From CAMDPA01 sp963825625 (GTDB taxonomy: Bacteria > Pseudomonadota > Alphaproteobacteria > Rhizobiales > Hyphomicrobiaceae), in contig CAWGUF010000027.1 in the NCBI GenBank assembly GCA_963825625.1, positions 11,720 through 75,719 on the forward strand: a DNA stretch of 64,000 bases. Direction: 5' to 3'. The stretch's first letter is position 1, and every line of letters begins with the position of its first letter. The notes beneath the pieces are model-generated. The model had not been told where the DNA came from. It made no database searches and saw only the letters and a program-made list of their open reading frames with translations. The position numbers and the translations under genes were made by a program. Shown here one piece after another: positions 54,416-63,595 of this stretch.

Positions 54416-56861
54416 TCAGTTTCTACCTTCCTCCTCCAGCTTCTTCACAACGTCCCCGATCTTCTTCAGCATGTGAGGTTCGTTGCCGAAGACGTCGACC
54501 AAGCTTTGCTCCAACTCGATCTCGTCACTGACGGCCGTGACTAACTTGTTGGCGGCCGACAGCACTGCTGTGTGCCGGCCCGTGGTCATGTGACCATATT
54601 CGTCATATACCTCCTGTATAACCCGAGCATTTCGGTCACGGTCAAGCACCTGATCCGTGGCGGCCGCTACAGAGCCGCACTTAAGGTTCGGCCTAGTCTC
54701 GACGTGTCCGGTCGCCCCGTAAATCCGAGGATCTACCGCATACCTATCGAAGTCCCTCTGCCTGTCCATGCCGTAGACCTCAAAAAAGGCTAACTCAGGC
54801 GAGTTTCGATTAGTGCAAGGAAGATAGAACGACTGAATCCCGCTCCTGCTGCTTCTGTCGAGACCGGAACCGTCTCGATTATATCCTGCCGCTTCAAATA
54901 TAGCCTCAAAAGCATCGAACACCGCCTCGTGTTCTTCAACTGAACGCACAGGTCTCTTATAAGGGATGATGACCCGAAACCGGTTTGGCTCCTGCTCTGA
55001 TCTGGAAAACGAATTCGTGATCATGAACGCGATCTTTTTGGCAGCCACCGGTTTATTCCAGAAGATCTCGATGAAGTCATCTGGACTGACATCACCCCCA
55101 TCGAAGTCGAGAATCATACCGTAGATTCCGATGATATTGGCTTTACGTCTGAAGCCATCGGAATCTATCGTGGGATCGAACTCCGTCAGATTAAACAAGA
55201 TATTGTTCTCCTTGCTGGCAAGAACAACCTTGCTGCAATCACGCAGATTTTTCTTGAACTCCTTCCAATCAAGCTCCCAAACATGAAACTCTTTCTGGTG
55301 TTTTGCATAGAAAGAGTTCTGAAGGGTCACGATGAACGTCGGATTCCGGGCGGGGGTGGGTGAGGTTGGTTCGGCTGGACAAGAATCGTTACGTTTTTCC
55401 TTATATGTAAAGGAATTTCGTAACGAATCCTGGTTTTGCTTTTGAAAGAGTAATTGCATTTCCTTTTTGTATTGTGACCTCCGATTTCGATCCACCTGAG
55501 AAAGCGGCCGCTTTTTGGTATACTCGAAATCGCCTATCTGCTTGACCCTGGTTTCTCCGAAGGTATGAACAAGAAAATCAGCATGCCTTCGATCCGGCAC
55601 GATGATCCGCACGTCTCCGGTGGCGGATGGGTCTCGCAGTGATGTTCGCATGACGCATTGATGCATGACCTCATAGGCCGTTCCGATCCGGATGTCCTCT
55701 GGCTTTACCCCGATAGCCTTGAGCATACCGATGTGTCCGGGGGTCCGGTTCAAAGCCGCCCTGAAAACAATCACGTTGTAATCGGTGTAAGAGTTCAACC
55801 CGTGCGAAATCGTAGGCAGCACCGTGCAACCAGGAAGCGTCTTCAGCCGTCCACTGTAGTCCTTGTTGGCCACGAGCAGGAACCGTTCATCATGGAGCGC
55901 CAGTTCGATCTGTTCATCCAGCGTCGCGCCATAGGTGGTCGTGCCGTAGGGCTTCTTCTCCAAGGTCTTGGAAAAGTTGACGTCGGGAAGGACGTACTCG
56001 ATTACGACCCTGTCACGCATAGCCGTCGGATATTCCCGGTAGCGTAACCGATCAACGACTTCTTGGTGAGGCTTGAACACGGCTCCCCACGCCGTGAGAT
56101 GCTTGTATAGCAAGGAATGCTCAATGTTGGCCCCGAGCAGTGTGGCGCCTACAAATGGCTCATGATTGTACATCGACAGGAAGTCGATCCGGGCTTCTCC
56201 CGTCTGGGATCCAGATCCACAAACCCGTTCCCACTGCTCAGCCGACACGAAGACATCCTTGTTTTCAGACAACACATCCTTGAAAACTTCCCGCAGGGGC
56301 TCCTCGAGATCGTCGATGTCCTGATCAAGGTGCCGTTTCAGCCGGCCCTCATCGACAGCCCTGACAAGCAAAAGTCCGTTGCCGATTGCCTGGGTGACCT
56401 CCAGGTACTCCATCAGAAACCGGTGTCCACGGGGCAGCCGCAAAGAGTGGTATCGATCAACCTGCGGCACCTCGTCGATCCAGATCTGCCAGTCCTCACG
56501 TCGATGGAAGTAGGGCAGACGGAAATATGAACTCGTGGGTGATGAGCAGAACAATTCCCTGAGACCCTAGACCCTTGATCGTCGTCATGATCTCGGAAAT
56601 GGTTCGTCTTGGGTGCTTTTCACTGGTTATCTTGATGCAGTCCACGCCAAGGTCGTGAAGCTGGCTTTCAACTTCATTGAGAAGCTTGATTGTCGGAGCC
56701 ACATAGAGGTGGCTCCTTTTGCCGGTAGCAATAGGACCACTGCTGCAATCGTCAAATCCGTCGGCAAGCAAGCCGCACAGACCGACGGTTTTGCCGGAAC
56801 CACAGGGTGCTGAGACGTGACGGATTAATGGAAACGTATCAAGTGCTTGTAGGATCGACAT
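54416..56861 (-). pseudogene. SF2 helicase - primase fusion replication protein, frameshifted
   Basis: The start at 56861 has a strong GGAGG. Residues 18-25 form Walker A APCGSGKT, then YVAPTIKLLNEVE. The frame fails at 56524; dropping one T (coding strand) joins it to RLPYFHRREDWQIWIDEVP (motif II DEVP). Further on are ISHGLNSYTDYNVIVFRA and motif VI QCVMRTSLRD. The C-terminal half has a primase-polymerase-like domain: ILDFDGGDVSPDDF, SFSRSEQEPNRFRVIIPY and RSSRSGIQSFYLPC. The repaired protein is about 815 residues. Helicase first and primase second is the reverse of the P4-type order. Low GC marks it as acquired. It probably replicates a plasmid or integrative element. Confidence 0.7.
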
Positions 56862-57101
56862 AAAAACCTCCAGGTAAAAAATCGATTGATCGGAATGAAT
56901 TCGACGAAACTCGTACTGGTTTCCAAATCAACAGGGGAGGTGGGGGTTACTCTACGAAACTTCAACTAACGAAATTTGGAATCCCGTTCGTCATGCGGGG
57001 AGGCTTTTGTATTAAAATAGGCGGCTTATGGAGGTACCGGCGAAGATCGGTGTTTGAGGGCTCGATTCCGAAATTGACACCGCCTGCTATGCTGCTTATT
57101 T
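56862..57101. other. AT-rich upstream region of the helicase gene
   Basis: Contains the SD and probably the promoter of the helicase-primase gene (minus strand). I see no gene and no clear repeats. Confidence 0.4.
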
Positions 57102-57275
57102 ATGCTTATTTATCGAAATGACGGTTGTGTCGTTCTGGTAGGCTTCCAGGTTCTGCTGTCTAACCGGACCAGCCTGGAACGCGGTGGATCTCGCAACTAC
57201 CGCCGGAAAGTGGTCAAAGGCATCAAGGTTGGCCGCAACGAGCCTTGTCGCGGTGGAGCCGTGACGGTGCATTGA
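57102..57275 (+). CDS. Possible small protein with partial SEC-C-like motif
   Basis: A 57-codon frame, starting at the second ATG of a TTATGCTTATT repeat. It begins hydrophobic (CVVLVGFQVLL) and ends KGIKVGRNEPCRGGAVTVH. VGRNEPC is the opening of the SEC-C zinc motif found at the end of SecA and many accessory proteins, but the second Cys pair is absent. It could be a decayed fragment or chance. Confidence 0.25.
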   Translation: MLIYRNDGCVVLVGFQVLLSNRTSLERGGSRNYRRKVVKGIKVGRNEPCRGGAVTVH

Positions 57276-57358
57276 CCGCCGGTCTGGAGGCGGTCGGAAG
57301 GCGGATCACTGCCGCCGAAGGACATAGGCGGGGTCAACGGTTGGAGTTGTAGGCTTCC

Positions 57359-57733
57359 ATGACGGACCAAGACTTCGACGCACTGGTCCAGGCGGCGTTC
57401 GATGAGTTGCCAGAGCCGTATCGGGAAGCCTGTCAGGGCCTAGCCATCCGGACGGAGCCCCTGGTCGCCCCGGAAATCATGTCGGCGCTGGGCCTGTCCA
57501 ATCCCTACGAGCTGCTCGGTCTCTATCACGGCGTCAACTTGGCCCGGAAGAGCACCTTCGATCTGCCAACCTTGCCGAATGAGGTCATCATCTATCGCCG
57601 GGCCATCGAGGCGTACGCTGCAGCACGAGGGTATCGTCTCCCGGACGTCGTACGGCATGTCCTGATCCACGAGATCGGACAACACCTCGGGTTCTCGGAC
57701 GCGGACATGGAGGAGATCGAGCGGCAAGGATAG
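57359..57733 (+). CDS. Minimal MMP-like metallopeptidase family protein
   Basis: The 124-residue protein belongs to the predicted Zn-dependent protease family with a minimal metalloprotease fold. The zinc site is HEIGQHLGFSD (about residues 101-111), an HExxHxxGxxD motif with the catalytic Glu. N-terminal DALVQAAFDELPEPY and LGLYHGVNLARKS are family-typical, as is PNEVIIYRRAIE. Homologues are widespread in alphaproteobacterial chromosomes. Its GC is higher than that of the helicase gene, so it may be a native gene or part of another segment. Upstream sequence 57276-57358 shows nothing else. Confidence 0.85.
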   Translation: MTDQDFDALVQAAFDELPEPYREACQGLAIRTEPLVAPEIMSALGLSNPYELLGLYHGVNLARKSTFDLPTLPNEVIIYRRAIEAYAAARGYRLPDVVRHVLIHEIGQHLGFSDADMEEIERQG

Positions 57734-58068
57734 CTATGCTGGTTGAGGTCTTTTGGGATCTGTCGTCAAGCGGAGAAAAACAACATCTGCCACGGCATAC
57801 GATCAGCCCAAAAGATCGGCATTGGTGCGTCGTCGCGATACCTCAATCAGCGGACATCGTGCAAGACACTCCATCGATCCACCGACTGAGCAAGACTTCG
57901 AGCACCGGCAGGCAGCGGAGCAATTCGTTGCCGATCTCTAAAGGTACAGCTCGCATGTTTTGGTCCGAACCTTCAACACCGATAAGAACGCCGCTCATTG
58001 CGTTCGATCGCGCGGCGATGAAGAGCCCTCGGTTCAGCGGCTCGGTTTGGTGGCGACAGATGCAGTTA
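57734..58068. other. Region without recognised gene before IS copy B
   Basis: No recognisable gene. On the minus strand a frame is open from about 58068 to 57843 (GLFIAARSNAMSGVLIG, then LLRCLPVLEVLLSRWIDG); its only ATG is 57998 and has no SD. It might be the 3' part of a gene disrupted by the IS insertion, but no continuation is seen beyond the IS. Confidence 0.35.
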
Positions 58069-59097
58069 CCTGCTTACCCACCACTCTCAGCCATCTTCAG
58101 AAGCCGATGGGGCATCGGCGGCGTGTGGGTTGCGGCCCAGCCGAGGCGGGGGATCATGGCGGCGAGATCATAGCGCCGATTGAAACGCCATTCGAATTCG
58201 GCGAGGGTGCGATCGGCGTGCTTCCTGACCGCGCGATAGGTTCCGGTAATCGCGCTCTTGATATTGCCGAGCACGGTGTTGACCGACTGGAATTGCGGCA
58301 GTTTCTCGGCGTGGCCAAGTTGGGCGACGATGAGCCGGTTGTGCGCTTCGATTGATCCCTTGAGCCCGTGAAAGCAGCCGAGCCCGTCGGTGACGACGCG
58401 CGCCGAGGGCTTCAACGTCCGGCCAGCCAGCGCCTTGATCGCCTTCTTCGAGAAGCGTGTGACGCGACGCAATTGCACGCGTTTCGGTTTGCCGTCGTCG
58501 GTGGTCTCGACCGCGGCCACGAACGGCGTCTTTCCCGGCGCACCGCGTCCCGTCTTGCCGTCTGATCGCCGGCCACCGAGATAGGCGTCATCCATCTCGA
58601 CGCGGCCGTCGAGCAGTTTCTTCGCGTCGCGTTCAAGCATCACTTGCGTGAGTTTCGATTTCATCGCCCAGGCCGTGGTCTGGCGCACGCCGAGGCGGCG
58701 GCCGAGTTCGACCGTCGAGATGCCCTGCTTCGACTGCGTGATGAGGTACATGGCGCGGAACCAAGTCGTGAGCGGCAATTTGGTGTTGGCGAAGATCGTG
58801 CCGGCGGTCAACGATGTCTGAGTGCGGCAGGTGTTGCACTGGATCAGCGCACGCCGGTCGAGCACGCAATGGCCCCGCTCGCCGCACGCCGGACACTCGA
58901 AGCCGCCAGGCCAGCGCCAGCGGAAAAGCGCCTCGCGGCACGCATCCTCGTCACCATAGAGCCGCAGGAATTCGGCCTCCGAAAGGCCTTTCTGGAATTG
59001 CACCTTGTTGCGCGCCATGAGCCATCTCCCTCAGAATGCACAGCAAAATCGCAGACCCGTGTGGCTCAAACTTGGCTGACGATCATGGGTAAGCAGG
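58069..59097 (-). mobile_element. IS1595-family insertion sequence, copy B
   Basis: 1029 bp with the same ends as copy A (CCTGCTTACCCA and TGGGTAAGCAGG) and a perfect 8-bp duplication, TGCAGTTA, at 58061-58068 and 59098-59105. It is inverted relative to copy A, 51 kb away. Confidence 0.95.
58074..59018 (-). CDS. IS1595-family (ISXO2-like) transposase, copy B
   Basis: 314 residues, intact, with zinc ribbon CPAC/CNTC and the DDE-type core (EMDDAYLGGRRSDGK, VVTDGLGCF, LAEFEWRFNRR). It reads Gly instead of Asp in RLGVRQ, and Ile for Val in GSIEAHN, compared with copy A. The Gly is probably the ancestral HTH residue, as it falls in a turn of the ELGRRLGVRQTTAW helix-turn-helix. Confidence 0.95.
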   Translation of the reverse strand: MARNKVQFQKGLSEAEFLRLYGDEDACREALFRWRWPGGFECPACGERGHCVLDRRALIQCNTCRTQTSLTAGTIFANTKLPLTTWFRAMYLITQSKQGISTVELGRRLGVRQTTAWAMKSKLTQVMLERDAKKLLDGRVEMDDAYLGGRRSDGKTGRGAPGKTPFVAAVETTDDGKPKRVQLRRVTRFSKKAIKALAGRTLKPSARVVTDGLGCFHGLKGSIEAHNRLIVAQLGHAEKLPQFQSVNTVLGNIKSAITGTYRAVRKHADRTLAEFEWRFNRRYDLAAMIPRLGWAATHTPPMPHRLLKMAESGG

Positions 59098-59150
59098 TGC
59101 AGTTATCTCACAGCACCCTTCAGCCAAGGAAAGGACTAGTTTGATGACAG

Positions 59151-59387
59151 TTATCCGCCGTTCGCCTTCGCTTCGACGTCTGCAATAACTTCTGCCGATA
59201 ATTCTCCAGCGTGTCGTGATAAACCACTATCGGGAGCGGCTTGAAGGTCTTTAACGCACAGCGGTGAAAACAAAAATCCTTTTCGATTTTCGGAGCGTAA
59301 GCCGTCATCGGTTTCTTTTTCCGGAGCCTCAGGGTATTGAACTGAGAAGTCTTTCACTAACGGCAGTTTGGTGTGTGTGCTGCTCAT
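59151..59387 (-). CDS. Small hypothetical protein
   Basis: A 78-residue frame from ATG 59387, preceded by GGGGGA at 8 bases. The sequence is acidic and polar (VQYPEAPEKETDDGL, then SRHAGELSAEVIADVEAK) with no signal peptide or membrane segment. I recognise no family. A longer frame to 59519 includes a hydrophobic N-terminus (FQLLAAIIFLVLELI) and could be the real start of a membrane-anchored protein. It lies in low-GC accessory DNA next to IS copy B. Confidence 0.4.
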   Translation of the reverse strand: MSSTHTKLPLVKDFSVQYPEAPEKETDDGLRSENRKGFLFSPLCVKDLQAAPDSGLSRHAGELSAEVIADVEAKANGG

Positions 59388-59539
59388 TTCCGCATCCCCC
59401 GTCATTATTTCACTCGCTCGATGTCTAATGAGTTCGAGCACCAGGAAAATTATAGCAGCTAACAATTGAAATTGGCGAAATAGAATATGTCCAAATGTCG
59501 TATTCGGATTTTTTTTCATACCCTTTCAAAATAGAGAAG

Positions 59540-59567
59540 CGGAGGCGGTTTGGGAACTCCGCCTCCG
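59540..59567 (-). terminator. Hairpin downstream of the TadG-like gene
   Basis: The stem CGGAGGCGG / CCGCCTCCG (59540-59548 and 59559-59567) with a 10-base loop is followed on the minus strand by CTTCTCTATTTTG. It is a plausible terminator for minus-strand transcripts from 59595 or 59774. Confidence 0.6.
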
Positions 59568-59594
59568 TCTACTGCTGCGCTCCTGAAGGGCGGT

Positions 59595-59775
59595 TCAGTT
59601 GAGCAGCAGAACTTTGCTGTTGCTATTCTGCTTATCGCCACCGAGTGCTGGCAACGATATCATAACCTATCACGTCTCTGTTGAGCGTTCCATCTTGAGG
59701 CTTATACGTCACTATTCTGATGGAGTGGGATGGAGCCCAGGTGTCGTCACCGCCAACCTGGACCCAACCAATGTC
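59595..59775 (-). pseudogene. Possible C-terminal fragment after the TadG-like gene
   Basis: Overlapping the tadG-like stop in another frame, the minus strand reads DIGWVQVGGDDTWAPSHSIR and RDVIGYDIV, then, after one skipped base near 59652, PALGGDKQNSNSKVLLLN to a stop at 59595. The composition is protein-like. It could be an extra domain of the upstream gene reached by one more frameshift, or a separate remnant. I recognise no family. Confidence 0.25.
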
Positions 59776-61769
59776 ATTCCGTGAACACGAGCTTTCTCTC
59801 CGTCCTGGTCAACTGCTCGCCGATGTCTTTGAAGGCTTGGCGCAGAGCATCACCATCGTAGGCCAGGAAATAAGATCCTGCCTCGTTATTAACACACTGC
59901 TTTAGCGTATCAGCCGCAGCGGTATCGGCAGCACTCGTCGTGAAGCCAAAGCCAATCGTAAAGACCTTGATGCCGGCGGCCCGCATTCCAGTGCAGAGCG
60001 CAAGCGCCTGGGCCTTTGAAGTCTCACTCGAGTACTGCGTGTTGTACTCGCCATCGGTCATGATGATCGCTGCCTTCATGACTGACGTATCGGTATACTC
60101 AGCGGCTTGACTTTCAGAAGGCCAAATGCTGTTCCACTTTGGCGACAGCATGTACCAAGCCCAGGCATGTCCGAGGTGGCCGGGCGTCGAGCCGCCGATT
60201 GTAGCGTTCCGGAAGAAGTTCTCGATGGTGGCCCTCTGGTTGGTCAGAGGGATGATGGCAGGTAGCTCGCGTCCGGCGGTCATGCACTTGCCGTCTTCAG
60301 AGTAGTTGAGCTTGTTAGTCGAGCCCGACGCCGTCTGATTGAAGGGACCGACGAAGCCCCCCGATGTGGGGGCGGTGTCGTCGTTACGGTACGTCGAATT
60401 GGGACGCTCGGTGACACACGACACGAGGTAACCGTCGTTCGGATTAGCGTCGCTGGTGCATTCCATCAGCGTTCCTCCAGAACTGGTCATCGACTGCGGG
60501 ATCGGAATGAAATAACCGGTGGTGACGGGCGTAGTCGATCTCAGGATGAAGGCGTTGGACTGATAGTCGCCGGTGATCTCGATGTAGCCGCCCACAACGC
60601 TAGCGGATTTGATAAACGGCGGGATTGGCCCTGCACTATCGGTGACCGTTACGGGATAGCCGAGCAATTTGCCCGTAGCGGTGTCCATCATATAGGTTAC
60701 ACCAGTGATCGAGGCTGGGATCGGGATGTAATATTCTTTGCTGACGAGAGCAGCGCTGCTGCCTCCTTTTAGCCAAGCAAACGGCGTGTTGGTATTGTCG
60801 ATGCCATCAACATCGTAGTATCCGCTTCCAGGAGCGATAAGCTGTGGCAGGACGACGCCGCTGCCCTTGCTGGGAATGCCCACCGGGACGCCCGTACTTT
60901 CATACGTCGCTTGCGCAATCGGTCCGCTAGGTGCGGTTGTCACGGCACAATGCCCGTTGTCGAACGTCGCACCGGCCTGCGTGGACGTTGGAGACGTCGC
61001 GCCGTATTGCGAGCCGAAAGCGCCGCCGGTGATACTGCCGAAATGGCTGCCCGAGAACTGACCGTGTCTGGTGCTCTTCAGATTGGTGAGGTTGTTGAAC
61101 GGACCACGATCTGGAAGACCCGTTACCGCCGACGCGTAGGAACCGGCGTTCACGTAGTCAGCCATCGGGGCGATGGCGACCCGGACCATGCTCGACGTCG
61201 GTGCGTTACTAGGGAAGAAGATGTCAATGAGGTCGGTCGAGGCGAGCTTCAAGGCGTCGATCTTTCTCATACCATTCCGGAATCCCGCCCATAGAACCAG
61301 TGAGGTCGATCATCATCGAGACCTCAAGCTTCTTGCCGCTGGCGCTGCTGCTGGAGCTGGCAGCAACCGTACTCTTGGTCGAGATCGGTAAGCTCTTAAT
61401 GCCAAGGACGCCCATAAAGGGTGTCGAAACAGTCGCGTTGGCCGTGACAGAAACTGTTTCGGCCGAGCTGTTAATGTTGACGGACACATTGGGATTCGTC
61501 CCGAACGAACCGCCGTTGTTGCGGTCGAAGTAGCTTCGAGCAATAGCAATGCGGTCGGCGACCGCCGCGTCCGCGGCGGTCGCTGCAGCCATCGCAGCGG
61601 CATCCGTGGCCGCCTTCATCTCTCGCTTGGCGTGCGTGAAGCGGCCATAATCTATGGCGCCAGCTACTGTTCCGAATAAGACGACGAGTGATAGGCCGAC
61701 GGTTGTTGCTACAGTTCCATGCTTGTTCGCGCTGAAACGTGCAAGAACATCGAGTTGGTTGTATAGCAT
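59774..61769 (-). pseudogene. TadG-like von Willebrand factor A protein, frameshifted
   Basis: The N-terminus has a TadE/TadG-type anchor (KHGTVATTVGLSLVVLFGTVAGAIDYGRF) followed by KREMKAATDAAAMAAATAA, typical of pilus assembly TadG proteins. A vWA domain begins EVSMMIDLTGSM (MIDAS). At 61263 the frame is lost; dropping one A from GAGAAAG joins it to KIDALKLASTDLIDIFF. The vWA fold resumes at MKAAIIMTDGEYNT after an inserted region of about 280 residues with two related segments (YYIPIPASITG and YFIPIPQSMTS). It ends RKLVFTE. No tad export genes are adjacent. ATG 61769 is preferred; an earlier ATG lies at 61841. Confidence 0.8.
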
Positions 61770-62185
61770 ATTGTGCTCGGTAGCTTGTCTGTTACGGCAA
61801 CTTCTATAACTCGGGCAATAATACCTGAGCATCTTCTTCAACCAAGTTTAGAAGATGCATAAAATTCTATCTAGTCTAGCCAGAAGTCTTACAGAAGTGT
61901 TTCTGAGTTAATGGAAACACAAGACCGATTGAAAATGTTGATCCCAAAAAAACAGGTCAATTTAGGCTACGGAGTTCGCGACACAGTAGAGCAATTCTGG
62001 TGCTCTAAGACGCTCTGGCCAATTTGTCCGATGTGGGAAGCCCAGGTATAAAAGTTCTTCGCGATATAGATTGAGTAGGGTGAAGCTTGCGATTTTCTTG
62101 GTGTTTCACCAAACAGCATACGTCGGGAGCTACGTTCTCTGCGAGGGCAATCAGTAAAAGGCGGATTGCGCTCATCTATTAACCA
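61770..62185. other. AT-rich intergenic region left of the second IS
   Basis: No gene is recognised. It holds the upstream region of the TadG-like gene and the target site of the IS (ATTAACCA at 62178-62185). Confidence 0.45.
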
Positions 62186-63231
62186 GGCTCTGTTCGGCCA
62201 CGATGTAGTGCGACCGTGATGGCGGTGTGATTCGCGGCCAGCGGGGACGTCATGAAAGCGCAGGATTTCCGGGCTCTTGTCGAGCAGTTGGGTGATCTCA
62301 CCCAGGTTCAACGTGAGGCGCTTGTCGAGGCGCTGTCGGCAAAGGGTTCGAGTGCAGAAGTGGTCGCCTTGATCGAGACGCGGTTCGCGGCAGCGCCCGC
62401 CTGTGGTCACTGTGGCAGTTGCGAGTTCCGGCCCTGGGGCCAGGCATCGGGGCTCAAGCGCTACATGTGCAAGGCCTGCGACCGCACGTTCAATGCGCTG
62501 ACCGGCACGCCGCTCAGCGGTCTACGCCTGCGTGAGAAGTGGCTCGGCTATGCTCGATCGCTGGTCGATGGCGTGAGCCTCCGGAAAGCGGCAGCACAGA
62601 ACGACATCCATCTCGAGACATCGTTCCGCTGGCGGCACCGCTTTCTCGCGTCAGCGCAGTCGAAGAAGGCGAGCGCAGTCGCGGGCATCGTCGAAGCAGA
62701 CGAGACCTTCATCCTGAAGTCGGCCAAGGGTTCGCGTCGCATCGTCGGCCGCGCTCCCCGCAAACGCGGTGGAAAGGCCAAGAAGCCGGGGCTTTCGACC
62801 GACGAGCACGATGCCATCCTGATCGTGCGCGACCGCCACGGCGCGACCTCCGACCAGATGCTCCTCGACCTTTCGGCGGCGAGCATCGGCGCGCATCTGA
62901 AGCCGATCGTCGCCAAGGACGCGGTGCTCGTCACCGACGGCAATCGTGCCTACGAAACCTTTTCCGCCGAGACCGGTATCACGCAGATGGCCATGGTCGT
63001 TGCCCACGGCGAGCGCGCGATCGGCTGCTACCACATCCAGAACGTCAACGCCTACGTCAGCCGCTTCGATCTCTGGCGCGCAAGGTTCAAGGGCGTCGCG
63101 TCACATCATCTCCCGAGCTACCTCGGATGGCGGCGCATGATCGAGCGCGACGGCGACCGCCTCACCCCGCGCCACTGTCTCACCCAGGCACTCGATCATC
63201 CAGAGACCCTACACTGATGCCGAACAGAGCC
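62186..63231 (+). mobile_element. IS1595-family insertion sequence, second type
   Basis: 1046 bp with ends GGCTCTGTTCGG (62186-62197) and CCGAACAGAGCC (63220-63231), flanked by a perfect 8-bp duplication, ATTAACCA, at 62178-62185 and 63232-63239. It has an intact transposase. It is the likely autonomous partner of the MITE at 8389-8501. Confidence 0.95.
62252..63217 (+). CDS. IS1595-family transposase, second type
   Basis: 321 residues. The N-terminal zinc ribbon is CGHCGSCEF...YMCKACDRTFN. An HTH-like segment follows (VSLRKAAAQNDIHLETSFRWRHR). The DDE core has EADETFILKSAKGSR, VLVTDGNRAYETF, and the C-terminal NVNAYVSRFDLWRARFKGVA with YLGWRRM. The gene is intact. It belongs to a different branch from the transposase at 7365, with little direct similarity beyond the fold. 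Confidence 0.94.
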   Translation: MKAQDFRALVEQLGDLTQVQREALVEALSAKGSSAEVVALIETRFAAAPACGHCGSCEFRPWGQASGLKRYMCKACDRTFNALTGTPLSGLRLREKWLGYARSLVDGVSLRKAAAQNDIHLETSFRWRHRFLASAQSKKASAVAGIVEADETFILKSAKGSRRIVGRAPRKRGGKAKKPGLSTDEHDAILIVRDRHGATSDQMLLDLSAASIGAHLKPIVAKDAVLVTDGNRAYETFSAETGITQMAMVVAHGERAIGCYHIQNVNAYVSRFDLWRARFKGVASHHLPSYLGWRRMIERDGDRLTPRHCLTQALDHPETLH

Positions 63232-63365
63232 ATTAACCACGACACAAGACAAACGACGCAAGCGATGCAGCCAATATTGAATCTCCTCAGTCCAGACGCG
63301 GATGCTCTCTAGGATATTTGGTCCGAACGTTGTGACCCTGGCTAGGTCGGCAGCATCCCGCACCC

Positions 63366-63398
63366 AAAAAGGGCGGGGCAGCATTCGCCACCCCGCCC
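63366..63398 (-). terminator. Rho-independent terminator of the small secreted protein gene
   Basis: The stem GGGCGGGG / CCCCGCCC (63371-63378 and 63391-63398) with a 12-base loop is followed on the minus strand by TTTTTGGG. It lies 33 bases after the stop at 63431. Confidence 0.8.
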
Positions 63399-63430
63399 GC
63401 GAAAATCACGGCTCAGTTACCCCGATTGAC

Positions 63431-63595
63431 TTACTCGTCACCCTCGTTTTCGCCCATGCGATCAATGATGCACTGAGCCCAATCAGCCTGTGAGGCTTGA
63501 CTGCAGTCTACGATATACGGATCGTTCGCCCATGAAGGAGCGGCGGCGGACAACAGTGCAGCAAGAGCCGCTGCGAATAAAAGCTTGCTTGCCAT
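63431..63595 (-). CDS. Small secreted protein
   Basis: 54 residues from ATG 63595 (AGGAGA at 8 bases; an open frame extends to 63640). The signal peptide MASKLLFAAALAALLSAAA ends near PSWA. The mature part is about 30 residues (NDPYIVDCSQASQADWAQCI, then IDRMGENEGDE), acidic, with two cysteines that could form a disulfide. It has its own terminator, so it is probably expressed alone. No family is recognised. Confidence 0.65.
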   Translation of the reverse strand: MASKLLFAAALAALLSAAAPSWANDPYIVDCSQASQADWAQCIIDRMGENEGDE

